Part shown: piece after piece, positions 48,901-59,680 of the stretch
Layout: the number at the start of each line of letters is the position of its first letter
Numbering within the stretch: position 1 is the stretch's first letter
From: Setophaga petechia
Taxonomy: Eukaryota; Chordata; Aves; Passeriformes; Parulidae
Length of the DNA stretch: 64,000 bases
Reading direction: 5' to 3'
NCBI GenBank assembly: GCA_024362935.1
Contig: JANCRA010000011.1
Location: 2,666,001-2,730,000, forward strand
Notes under the pieces: generated by a model
Databases searched by the model: none
Told to the model about the DNA's origin: nothing
What the model saw: the letters and a program-made list of their open reading frames with translations, nothing else
Position numbers and translations under genes: made by a program

Positions 48901-49975
48901 TTGCACAGGGGCTCTTTCCCTTTCCCTTTTCTTGAGGTCATTTTGTCCTGTTGGTTTGAAAAGGAGCTCTTTGTTTTCTCCCTCCACAGGAGACCATAAC
49001 TGCACTGGCTCTGAGCTGCCTGGGAGCAGCCCAAGGCAGCTGAGGTGAATTACTTTTGGGAGGGTATTTTTCAGACCCTTCAACCCCATGAGGAGGTGAA
49101 AGAGGGAGATCCCCTTTCAAGTGCTCCTAGACATGAGGGGCTTGGCACAGCTGCCAGTTGTGGTAGCCTAGTGCCACATGGGCATCAGACACATCCACCC
49201 AGGAGCAGCAGATCTGATACATTCTATAGGGAAATCCATGGCACTGGACTAGGCCTTCAGTGATGTCTGTAAACACTCAGCTCCCTGGAAAAACTTTAAG
49301 TGGCTGTGTCCCTGTGACTGTGTACTATAATGCTGCTTTGTGTTTGAATTATATTTCTTTGTCTTTTGATTTAATTTGGATTATTCTCCCGAGAGGTCCC
49401 TGATCAGGCTGATTGTATGCTAGCTGTTGGCATAAGGGTGGAAGGGGGCACACATGGACATGGGGAAGAGCAGTGGAGGTAGGATTTCTCCTTGGCATCA
49501 GCATAGCTGATATAACATGGCTGATACTGCCCGAGGAGCTGCATCTCTGAAATCAGCAAAATCATGCTCCCACAGCCCTCCCTGTATAGGCAGGGTGTGT
49601 TATGGGACATGAGTGTGTTTAATGGGGCAGTAAAATCTGATGAAATATGTACTTAGTTACCTGAAATATTTCCTGCAAACTAATATTGTAATATTTTTGT
49701 GTGTGCTGGAGCAGTGAGTGTAGGAAGCCACAACATGTGGGCTTTGTCTGCTTAATAGAAAGTGTATGTAATTGCCTCAGTGTAATACATTTTTATTTCC
49801 CTCAGGACTTCTCATAGGCTTTTACTTATTTACAGTATTGTTGTTTATGGACAAAAACAATTTGCAGGATTAGTTGACATTATTATCTACAGTACTGATC
49901 TTGGTTTGACTTTGTATTATCAGAGTAGGCGAAAACATCTGGATGAGAACAGTCACTGAGAGCTCAGATGAAATA
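42997..49975. other. Long unique non-coding stretch
   Basis: About 7 kb with no recognised gene. A short tandem array is listed separately. The GC-rich part at about 47330-47840 is open on both strands (150 codons plus, 160 codons minus) without recognisable products. A 130-codon plus-strand frame at 48480-48872 is hydrophobic but unrecognised. The AT-rich part at 46020-46190 is proposed as a possible conserved element. Confidence 0.5.
43604..43661. repeat. Short tandem array, about 2.8 x 20-21 bp
   Basis: Copies of 'agaaggaaacc' start at 43607, 43627 and (as 'agaaagaaacc') at 43648, joined by 'tttggcag' words. This is a small imperfect minisatellite. Confidence 0.8.
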
Positions 49976-50084
49976 GAATCATAGAATAGTTTGGGTTGGA
50001 AGGACCTTGCAGGCTGGCTACTTCCAACCCCCTGCCATGGGCAGGAACAGCTTCCACTCAACCATGTTACTCAGTGCCCCATAA
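49976..50084 (-). mobile_element. CR1 LINE 3'-terminal fragment
   Basis: About 110 bases that are the inverted 3' tail of a CR1 element. It runs 'tcatagaatagtttgggttg' (49979-49998), then 'ggaaggaccttgcagg', 'cttccaaccccctgccatgg' and 'caggaacagcttccac', ending at about 'gtgccccat'. This is a typical very short 5'-truncated insertion, well preserved and so relatively young. Confidence 0.9.
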
Positions 50085-51512
50085 AAACTCTTCTGTAACT
50101 CAGCATTTCACATGTCTGTTGTGTGTAGTTATTCAAGTGCAGAAGCTGAGCCAGAGATAGAAATTTATTTCACTTCTGCTTCTTTCTCCCTCTTTGCCTG
50201 TCACTTTATAGACTCTGAGTTATTAATGGTTGCCCAGACAGTCACCTTGAAAGACTGTCTTATATTGTGGGTTGAGGGAATAAATAATTTCTGCTCTGTA
50301 TTTAGGGGTTGACAATGCTGACAGTTCCTTCAGATGGACTCTTGTCCCCTCAGAGTCCATCAGAGCCTGCCAGGTGGTGAGTGTGTGCCTGATGCCTTGA
50401 GGGGTCTCACCGGCCAGCGGTGGTGGCTGCTAGCAGCTGTGAGAAGCAATCCCACAGATTAAGCAGATTCTTGTAGAGGTTTCTCTACTCTGCCTTCTAT
50501 CATATAGATGAAATCTAGATTTTTTTGTGGAATGCCACAATTGAGGTTTTTAGCTCATTCTGTTCAAGAGAAACATCTCCAGTGCTTCAACTCAGGGCTT
50601 GATGTCCGGTGCCACTGAGCCTCAGCAAGGTGGTCCCTGGTCCCATTTTTTCCAGTGCCTGCTTGGTACTTCTGATGCCATGGGGACTGCTTCACCTGTG
50701 CTATGAGGAACCCAAGGCAGGAAGGCAGGAAGCTGTCTCCATGGAGAGAAAGATTTTCTCTCCATTTGCCTTGGCTCAGGAAGCACCCCAGAAACAGTGA
50801 GGGTCTCTTCAGCTGGCACCATAACCAGAGAAAAACGTTGTCATGGTACATCCCTACAAACAATCACCAGGACATTTTAAATACTTAAGCAATGGCATTT
50901 CCAACCATGGCTTTCAATTAGGAAAAGCTCTAAGCAAGTCAAGGTGTCCATAGGAAATGTGGGTGGGAGTCAGAGGACAGCATGGCCACAGCACAGGTGG
51001 GTTTCAATCAGGACATCTTTCCTCTGCAGGAAGGAAGAGAAAGTCTGTTGAAGTTGAAGGCAAGCCCTCCTGGGGTTTTTAATGCTATTTTCTCAGTGTC
51101 TGTAGGATACCTCAGTCTCCAGTCTGTTCCCTGATGCCCTGCAGATGTTAGCTTTTTCAGGTTAATCAGTAAACCAGTCCCTGAGCATGGGGAAAGTAGA
51201 GACAAATGTCCTCACCCAGATTTCTGCTGGTGTACTCATCTGTGAAGACTGCAGTGAAGTTTTTCCTGTTCAACACCATCCCTTCAGCTCTTTATTCTAA
51301 AACTCTTCACTGAAAGCAAGCAGGAGTATCAAAACACTGACTCTACATCATCCTGTTGTCCTTTACCTGTGAGATTTCAGAGTTCATGCAGTTTCAGTTT
51401 CCTTTATCTTATTGGGAAATGTGTTTGGGAGAAAATGCATACCATTTCTTAGGTATTACAGAAACATATAGGGGAATTCAAAACTTAAATGTTATAATGA
51501 AGCACATGATCA
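50085..51512. other. Unique non-coding stretch
   Basis: No gene or repeat recognised between two minus-strand CR1 tails. Frames up to 99 codons (50564-50863 minus) are anonymous and overlap frames on the other strand. Confidence 0.5.
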
Positions 51513-51780
51513 TATAGAATGGGTAAGGTTGGAAGGAATCACAGAATGGGTAAGGTTGAAGATCATCTAGTCCAACCTCCCTGCTCAAGCAGGGCCCCCT
51601 AGAGCACATTATTCCGAATTGTGTCCAAAAGGCTTTTGAATCATTCCAGAGAAAGAGACTCTACAACCTCTCTGGGCAGCCTGTTTCAGTGCTCTGTCAG
51701 CCTCACAGTAAAATAGTTCTTCCTATGTTCAGATGGAATCTCCTATATTTCAGTTTCTGCCCACTGCAGCTAGAAGGAAG
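51513..51780 (-). mobile_element. CR1 LINE 3' fragment with duplicated terminus
   Basis: The inverted 3' part of a CR1 element. It has 'gatcatctagtccaacctcc' near 51562-51581, 'caagcagggccccctagagc' near 51586-51605, 'caacctctctgggcagcctg' near 51664-51683 and 'cagtgctctgtcagcctcac' near 51687-51706. At the terminus the word 'agaatgggtaaggttg' occurs twice at a period of 27 bases (51516 and 51543), so the 3'-terminal segment has been duplicated. The copy ends within the 3' UTR or the end of ORF2. Confidence 0.9.
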
Positions 51781-54275
51781 AAGCATTGCACGATTTTCCA
51801 GTGTTGTGCTGCTGTAAAGAATCCAGCAACTTTCCATGGTTTTCTGCCCATTTAACTAGTTTCTGCTAGAAAACAGTTTGTGGCTTTGACTCATAAATGC
51901 AGGACTCCCATTTGGGCTAGCTTGCACACAAACTCTCAGGCTCTGCCAGAGCTGTAGGTCTGACCTGCTGAGGGTTGTGTTCTGATTAGCTTTAGTGTGA
52001 CCAAGAAGCTGACACAAGAGGGCAAAGTTGAACACTGGTTAGAAAATATTACCCATACCTTTTTTTAACCTCATACATTCTGCTGTGCTGAACATCAACT
52101 GTCCCTGCAGATGTAAAGATCACATCTCTGATGTGAAATGAGCACACATGCAGCCTCCAGCTTAAGGGGGGATCAGCTGCTGCTTGGGAACTTGCTCATG
52201 ACTCAAAGGTAAGGGAAATAAGTACAGGAAAGCATTAGCCCTTGCCTGTCCTTTTGCACAACACTATAAGCATGTCTGTATCATCCTAGCTCTCAAATTC
52301 CATAAGGAAATATAGGGGTTTTTTCCATCAACCACTGCAAGCAGAGTGGGAGAAAACCATTAATTCCTATGAATATAGAGGAGGCTGGACGTGGGGCAGC
52401 AGGTCTGGGACAATGGGAGAGTAGCCCAAAGACTGGAGGCAGTATGCAGTTTTATATGCCTGCTTGAGGAGTGACCTGCTTATCTGGTTTCCACCAGGCT
52501 CTTCTTAGGGTCCCAGAGCAGAATTTCCTAGTGAGTGTTATTGGCAGGCTTCTAGTATCCTGCTTGGGTTCCCCCTACAAAGCCTGGAAGGAGCCATGTG
52601 CCCGTGGCAGTTTCCTGCTAAGCCCAGCGTGGTGCTGGGCAGCAGAGAGCAGCAAACCAGACCAGCTCCACATCCTGAGCTTGGGGCACACATGCTCAAA
52701 GCAAAGGCTGATGGTGGGAGAGCTCACAGTCCATCTATTCTGGACGTTTTCTTCTCTTCAGCATTGCTGGCAGAGCTGCTTGCAGGAGTGTTTTCTTGCC
52801 TGACAGACAACAGAAGCTGGTGAGCAAAACCCTTTTATTTACGCTGATGGCTCACAATTCATTTTGAAGGAGTCTTGGAAGCTCTTCCTGGACACCTCAT
52901 GCAGGACATTGGAAATGAATGCTTTTACAGAGCTGGGGCCACGCTAAGCACCAGCTACAGCTTGTCTGAGTGTCCGTTGTCTGATTCTCATTGGACTGTT
53001 TTTCACAAATCTCAGACTGTTTTCCATGCTTCCCTTCCCAGCAGATGTTATGGTAAAATGAGTTTTAATTTTTTTCTGAGGACATTAAAGAACATTTGCA
53101 TTTTATTTCTTTTTCTTTTTTTTTACTGATGACTGAGGTGACTGCATGTTAAACAGGAGCTTTGTAATTACACTAATCTGTTTTAAGAGGCGTGATAATG
53201 TTAATTAGGAAATTTCTAGGCAGTAAGGAACATTACAATACAATTGTCATTTGTCAGAAAGTGGGGTGCAGAAGACAGATGCAAAGAAACTTGAGTCACT
53301 AATTACACATATCCTACCTAGTGCAGAATTTAGTTTTGCTTCAGACTGCTTCAAAATGGAATGTTGAAGAAAAATGGGGTGCATAGTGCAGGCTGTGTCT
53401 GATATCCAGCTTAGCCACTGACTAGAGGGCTTAAACTATGGAGCCAGCAGAGCAGGGCAAGTCCTCCTCTTCCTTTAGTCAGCATTGAGTGGGAAAGACC
53501 AGGCATGGCCTGAACCTGAATCCCTGCACTCCTTTGGACATGCCTGGCTCAGTGTAGTGCTTTGCCCTTCCTGTACCCATCTTCTAGACTAGTCTACAAG
53601 TAATGACTTTAAATTAAGTTGGCTGTGGCCACTGTGTTGATTTTCGAGTCTCACAGCATGTCTGTGAGTTGCAAAGTGATGGAGGGTGAGAGTCTGGCTG
53701 CTCATGCAACACCTGTCTGTTCCTGAGATTTCTTGAGGTTGCTGTTTGGATCTAGGACATTGCTGTCACACAAAGGAGTAATGCTGCTCCCACCTTGAAT
53801 CTGTGCTTCTGGTGCTCCATTTGCCTTAGCATTCATTTGACTCCTTGATGAAGCAATTTGTCTGGGTAAATTGACAGGAAAATACTCATGGATATAATTT
53901 TTAAAATAAAAGTTGTCTTTTGTGTAAAATCTCACCTGTAACAGCAGCCCCTTAAGATTTTGTGATCCAAAGACTGCATTGCTCTTCAGAGCTTAAGTAT
54001 GATTCTTTTACTATGGTCTTGAAGTCTGCTTTGGGCATTGATAAAAAATATGTCCGAATCTTATCCTGCTTGTCTCCTATAGTCTGCCATATCTGATTAA
54101 GTACTCTTTGAAGGAATCAAAAAACCCAAATCACTCAAGCAGAAATCTGACCAAACTCAAAAAAAAGGCTTCAGAAAGATGAACAAACAACAACTGTGCA
54201 CTTCAGTGATAAGGGAGGTGGGGACCTTTGACTAACCTGGCAACTGAAGACTGTGATTATTTCATTTGGAGTTTT
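51781..54275. other. Unique non-coding stretch
   Basis: About 2.5 kb without recognised genes. A 110-codon plus-strand frame at 52471-52803 is anonymous. The AT-rich segment at about 53130-53250 is proposed as a possible conserved element. Confidence 0.5.
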
Positions 54276-54318
54276 GGTGACATTTATAAACTGTTATGCT
54301 CATGTTTATAATGTCACC
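54276..54318. repeat. Near-perfect hairpin, 15-bp stem
   Basis: GGTGACATTTATAAAC at 54276-54291 pairs with the reverse complement at 54304-54318 with a single bulged T. The loop is 12 bases. Pairing does not extend clearly beyond the stem. It could be the remnant of a small inverted-repeat transposon or a chance palindrome. Confidence 0.75.
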
Positions 54319-54549
54319 ATGGATTGTCCCAGAAAAATGGCATTCACTAATGTGAGCAGTGGGGATATATGCTTCCCATGCTTTGACTAATATGAACTTT
54401 GGAACAAGCAGCCAGCAGCTTCAAAGAACAGCCTGTTGGTGTGTGAATCAACAACAGGCCTGGAGCAAAGCTCTTAAGGAAGGGATATTTGCAGTGTGCT
54501 CAAAAGTAAATAGTCACCATCAAACTGAACAGGTGTGTGCTGCTTGGAC
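54319..54549. other. Unique non-coding spacer
   Basis: No recognised content. Confidence 0.4.
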
Positions 54550-54636
54550 TGAGGTTACACTGGTATAACTCCACTCTCCTCGATGACGTTCATGGCTGAT
54601 TTACATCATCTAGGCTAGAAACTTTGGCCTTGTTTG
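54550..54636. repeat. Probable ancient amniote repeat relic
   Basis: 'gttacactggtataactcca' (about 54552-54571), 'ggctgatttacatca' (about 54594-54608) and 'gaaactttggcc' (54618-54629) follow in the order of a widespread amniote repeat with 'ggagttacactggtgtaact', 'ctgatttacacca' and 'gaatctggcc' words. The short length and the wear fit an ancient insertion. Family not assigned. Confidence 0.5.
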
Positions 54637-55664
54637 GTGATGTGAACTGTTTTGCCCATAATGGGGAAATGAAGAGAGGTTATGGAGTTATGATAGTGAG
54701 AAGTCACAGAATTGTTAAACTCTTTGATGAGGCACACAGCCACTCTCTGGCTATATTTCCTTTGTATCCTGCTGTGGTTTGCAGAAACAACCTGTAATGT
54801 AGAGATCTATGGTGAAGTGCAAGGTTTGGAGGAAGTCCCTCCACACGGAAACAATGACTCAGAGCAAAGCAAATACTGGCTCCTTGGACAGGACTTCATG
54901 GTGGTGAGGTGAGGTAGTAACACAGAAGTGCATGTCCCTCTGTGGACAAGTCTACCTCTTGCTGCTGTTTAATTCCCTAGAACCAAATCAGCCTCATGGG
55001 AGCTGAAACCTCCACCAGAGTCCTAGCTAACATGTTCGATGATTTGACTGTCATCCTAATGGAAACAAAGTAATTTTACCAGCTGATACAGATTGTACTT
55101 GAAGCCCTTTTCTTCAACAGCCAAGGGTATCTCCACTCTAAATATGTTCCTGTGGAAAAAACCCAAAATATGGGGTTTGTGTGCATAACAGACTTGTACA
55201 TTTAACTTTCAGTTAAAACCTAGTTTAATTTTTTGGGCTCCAGCTTGGGAGTAAATAGATCGTGACTCCATTTACTTTGCTTTATGATTCTAACCTACTA
55301 TTTCTTAATTTTTTTTCCATTTTTATTGGGGGCATTGTTGTGGGTTTGGGGATTTTTTCTGCTTTGTAATTGTCTCAAGGTTCTTTTATTTATTGACTTC
55401 TTATCACATTATTTTCTTTCCTTTGTTTCTCTCTCAGTAACAGTCTTTTGCTCTCAGCAGTGACAAAAGCACCATGAACGTTTTCATTGTGTCTGTGTTA
55501 TCATGCAGCAATGACTCAGTCATCATGTCAAGATGACCAAGAGCAAAGCTCCTCGTGTCTGCATAAGCTTCTGTCAAACAAATAACAGCAGCTTTCACCT
55601 GATCAAGTCTCTAGCTCCATCTCTTGACTCTTGTACTTTTTTTTGCCAGAGTTAATGTTCTTCG
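54637..55664. other. Unique non-coding stretch
   Basis: No gene recognised. The sequence becomes T-rich from about 55300 towards the LTR. Part of that stretch might belong to the element, but I cannot tell. Confidence 0.45.
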
Positions 55665-55924
55665 TAGTAATTTGTGTGGTCTGTGTTTTGGAGTTATGAT
55701 GAAAAAGTACTGCTAGCAATCAGGATGTTTAGTTACTGCTGAGCAGGGCTTGCACAGCATTGAGGTGGGCTTTGTTCCTCACACTGCCCCATCAATGTGT
55801 AGGCTGGGAAGCAGGAAGCAAGAAGGGGAAGGGGACACAAGAAGCAGGAAAGGGGACACGGCTGGGACAGTTGAACCCAAGTTACCAAGGGAGTATTCCA
55901 TACCTTATGGGGTTATGCTCAGCA

Positions 55925-55930
55925 TATAAA
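55925..55930 (+). promoter_or_regulatory. LTR TATA box
   Basis: TATAAA in 'gctcagcatataaagcagg', preceded by the 'gtattccatacc' segment typical of U3 in this LTR family. Whether it is active is unknown. Confidence 0.6.
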
Positions 55931-56097
55931 GCAGGGGAAGAAGGGAAAAAGGGGACATTTGGCATTGGTGCTCCTAGGTAACCATTACTCAAGATAGCCT
56001 TGCTTCTGTAGTAAATGTTGAACACTTATACACCAGTGGGAAGCAGTGAATGAATTCCTGACATTGCTTTGCTTCTCATGCAGCATTTACTTTATTT

Positions 56098-56103
56098 ATT
56101 AAA
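56098..56103 (+). terminator. LTR polyadenylation signal (ATTAAA)
   Basis: ATTAAA, the common variant of the polyadenylation signal, lies about 170 bases downstream of the TATA box. T-rich and pyrimidine-rich sequence follows, as expected at the R/U5 boundary. Confidence 0.5.
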
Positions 56104-56225
56104 CTGTCTCTATCTCAACCCACAAGTTTTTGCACTTTCACCCTTCCAATTTTCTCCCCCATCTTGCTGGAAGAGTGGGTCCAGCTGTGTGAGGCTGAGC
56201 TGCTGGCTGCTGTTATAACCACACA

Positions 56226-58719
56226 TCTGAGGCTGCCAGGACAAACTGAAGAGAAGTGCATGGTTTAAAAAGCATGCATGTGAGAGATAATAGCATCTGG
56301 CTCATGAAAAGGATACTCAGTTCTCCTTCATCTCTTCAATTCCTGAAAAGGAATTTATCTTCCTCACCCCATTTCCATAGTAATCTCTGTCAAGAAGCAG
56401 CTCTATAACCATTAAATCCTATACTAATGCTAAAATAGCAGAAAAAAGAGACAGCAAGTTCTATATTGGAGAATCCACATAAGATTCAGTTGCTGAAACA
56501 CCAACAATGCTCAAAACTAGGGGAAAAAGCATCACCACCTTGTTATTTCTGTAAGTACAACAGAACATATGAAAAGGTGTTAAAGGTACGTAGAAGGGAT
56601 CATTCAGCTACACTGCTCTTAGTTTCCTCTTGCAGAAGGCAGATATGAACTAGATGCTTTGGATTTTTGTGAACTAAACACCTACTCTTTATGTCAGCAT
56701 TCACTATGTATTACAAAACGTTAATAATACTTTTTCTATTTTCAACCTGTAAACTACCAGTAAACTGGTTTGCAGTAAAATGTCAAAATGTACAACTGCA
56801 ATGTGTCACAGGGAGACAGCAGAGCAAACATGAGCCTGCTACCTATGTCTCTGGCCCTTGCAAGAAACTTGCATGTGAGGCCATTTCTTTTGAGTTTATT
56901 TTTTTATTCCAAGATTTGCATCTTACCGTTTTTTATCATAAGTATCTGCAAATTAAAAGCATCCAGCTGTGTGTTTATGTGTATGCACCCATCTATATAC
57001 GTATGAATATTTCAGGCAGTGCAGGACCTCTTGCTTTAGGTCACCACTGATAATCTAGCAGTTGTTTATATTTCAATTAATAATGCTAACATGAACATGC
57101 TAAGCAGAAGGTTCTGCCTTCTGGAGTCCACTCATTTTTTTGCATTAGGAACTATCTGTAATTGATTAACACTCTGGAAATCAAACCAGGAGAGCCAAGT
57201 GTGAGAGGTGCAGGAAGGAAGGCAAGAGCAACCCTCCTCTGCAGGAACAGCAGACTGGAAGGGCAGCTCCTTCCCCTGACATAAAATCTAGTAATTCTTT
57301 TAACAGATGGATCCAACTTCATTCTAATTGCAGTCAGGTCTTTTCTTTTTTCCCTGCCGTGTTGTTATTCCTGTTAGAATATTTCTAAAGTGGCACTGGC
57401 TTGGGAGCATTGTGATTTCCTGCCTGTGTTTGCCCCTGTCTGACATGGGTGACTTTGTGTTTCAACAGCTGAGCATGTGCACTCAGGTTGTGACATGGAG
57501 AAGCATTTTCTGTGAAGATCAAAGGAAGGATTAGTTGCAGCTAACAGAAGATTATTTGAGTTAGGATGGGAGACAAGCTTGCCTTTGTTTGAAAGTGATG
57601 CTGGAGAGGTGCATGCTGGAAGAGGCATGCCATTCCTCTCAGCTGGTAAAGGGAGATTCTTATATAAAAATTCTTTTGAGGATTTGCTAAATAATGTATT
57701 AAGCTGGATACATTTCTCTCAGGGTTTTCTGTTTCTGATTGAGGTGGAGTCAGAAATAGCTCATTTGTTCTTTAGCAAGACTTGTACTGCAGTAACAGGA
57801 GGGAACGAGCGCTCTGTGCTGGGCTTGGAAACCCATTTGTGTGTGCATGCAAGGTTGTGTGTGCATGCAGAGTGAGACTTCTCTCTGAGAGTACTCCTTG
57901 TGCCTTGCCCTGCCTGCTGTGACACTGAACAGCTCTGTTTACTCAGTTGTTCAGGTAGCTCCCTTTTGAGCTTGCCTCCAGCTTGCCATAAGCCTTGTGT
58001 CACCTCCTTGGCTCTCAGTTTAAGGGTCCATGGAGCCACATTAAGCATGTGATAGGAACAGCACAGCCTCTCAATGTGAGCCAGACTGTAGCTTCTGGGG
58101 ATTCATATTCCTAGGCTTGGACCTTACCTTGTAGACCAGGAATTAGCCTGGGTCAGACAGGGATATCCAGAAAGCCTGCTCCTAGGCAGCAAGAGAGGCA
58201 TATCCCCAAGCCAACTGGCCATTTTGGGGGACAAGCTGGTCAGGCAGTTCTAGTTTGCCTCCCTGTTTCTCCTGTGGGACCTGGAAACTGGCAAAAGTTT
58301 ATAATCCTCTTCTTGCTTTTCCTGGTATTTAATTTCTGTAGTTGCCATGGAGATGGTATGTGATGGTACTTGAGAAAATCTTTTATTAAGATGTTTTCAG
58401 CTATGATTGATGTTTTTATACAGTCATGGGAGAGGTTTTTATTTTCAATCTCGCAGGCATTATTAAAAACATGAAATGGTCTTTGATTATGCAGCAAAAT
58501 ATCCCAGGAACTAAAATGTCCCGAAGTACCACAGGCTGGTTGTGGAAACAGTGTAAAAATCTATTCTACCCCTTCTCCATTCTCCAATTTATTTCTAGTT
58601 TTAAGATTACATTTCTGAGAATAAGAAATTGAAATGTCGATGTGGCAGGTTTAGTTTTAACTCTTCAAAAAGGAAAAAAAAATTGCTACTCATAATGGTC
58701 CTTTAAAAGTACCTGAAAG
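56226..58719. other. Unique non-coding stretch
   Basis: About 2.5 kb without recognised transposon or gene. Frames of 119 codons (56691-57050 plus) and 95-98 codons (57579-57875 plus, 57761-58048 minus) are anonymous. The word 'tgtgtgtgcatgca' is directly repeated around 57838-57868. Confidence 0.5.
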
Positions 58720-59028
58720 TAGGTTCTAGTGAGGTGGGTGATTCTTGTCTCCCTAGCAACAAGTGATAAAACAAGAAGAAATAGCCTCAGGTTGTGTCAG
58801 GGAAGGTTTGAATAGTACAGTAGGAAAAATTTCTTCCCAGAAAAGGTTCTGAAACACTGGAACAGTCTGCCCAGGAAGGAGGTTGAGCCACCATCCCTGA
58901 AGGTGTTTAAAAGACATTGTAGATGTGGTGCTTAGGGTTTAAGTGATGGACTGGGCAGTACTGGGTTAATGGCTGGACTGAATTATCTTACAGGTCTTTT
59001 TCAACTTAAATAACTCCATGATTCTAGG
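58720..59028 (+). mobile_element. CR1 LINE 3' fragment
   Basis: A 5'-truncated CR1 copy of about 310 bases. It carries 'aacaagtgataaaacaagaa' (58759-58778), 'ctcaggttgtgtcagggaag' (58786-58805), 'ggaacagtctgcccagg' (58859-58875), 'gagccaccatccctgaagg' (58885-58903) and 'ggtctttttcaacttaaata' (58993-59012), and ends 'ctccatgattcta'. It belongs to a different CR1 subfamily from the copies at 2312 and 5495, judged by its 'gtagatgtggtgcttaggg' segment. Confidence 0.9.
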
Positions 59029-59584
59029 CTTGCTAACAATACAGTGGGTGGATATGTTTGTATATAACCTTAGTAAGCACATAAAAAGTCACTTTAGTTA
59101 CTTTATTTCACAGTTCATATTCTCCAGCTTGGTTTGCTACCTGCTATGTATATGAATTAAAATAATCAGAGTGATGAATATAATTAGGATCTCAGGAAAG
59201 AGATTAAAACCCAGAGATAAATAAAAGAGTCCCATTTCTGTCACTGCTGTATCCTCTGAAGTTCCCCCACCTTTTCATAATTTATCAGACTCTCATTCCA
59301 GCCTTTGCAAGTTGTTACTTTCCTGGAAAAAGATAAATTTTAAATCTGTGAGGTAATGTAGTTACCAAGTCTCCTCTCTCTATTCCTAACAATGATGATG
59401 CCAAATGTTTTAACTCTCTCCTTCTCATATGTTGAACAATGCCCCTTTCCTTTTATGTCACAATGAAAAAATCAAATGCATTTTCATTTCAGGTTCCCAC
59501 ACTGGTAATTGCCCTTTTACTCTTATTTCAGCTGTCCTTCAGTACTTCATATGGACCTTAACTGATATCTGAGTATATGAATTG
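59029..59584. other. Unique non-coding stretch
   Basis: AT-rich; no gene or repeat recognised. Confidence 0.5.
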
Positions 59585-59680
59585 CACTATGAAAGCCATT
59601 GGAACAAGGACCTTGTTTTATTTATACATCTGTGAAGTACTGAGTACAGCCAGAGCTCTGTGAATAATAATAGCTAAATG
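59585..59680 (+). repeat. Probable ancient amniote repeat relic (3' end)
   Basis: 'ggaacaaggaccttgtttta' (59600-59619), 'tttatacatctgtgaagtac' (59620-59639), 'agctctgtgaataataatag' (59653-59672). This order recalls the 3' end of an old amniote repeat ('gggacagggaccttgttttatttatgc ... ctgtgaataataataa'). The ATAATAATA end suggests a LINE- or SINE-type tail. Family not assigned. Confidence 0.5.

Larger units (their letters stand above)
55665..56225 (+). mobile_element. Solo LTR of an avian endogenous retrovirus (second family)
   Basis: About 560 bases that follow a well-known avian LTR. The order is 'gtgttttggagttatgatga' (about 55683-55702), 'gctgagcagggcttgcacag' (55738-55757), a purine-rich 'ggggacac' portion (about 55810-55860), 'ggagtattccataccttatg' (55891-55910), TATAAA (55925-55930), 'gaagcagtgaatgaattcct' (about 56040-56059), ATTAAA (56098-56103), 'ctgtctctatctcaacccac' (56104-56123) and an end near 'gttataaccacaca'. 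No gag, pol or env sequence and no second LTR lie nearby, so this is a solo LTR or an LTR fragment. It is more diverged than I would expect of a very recent copy. The 5' edge is uncertain. Confidence 0.75.
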
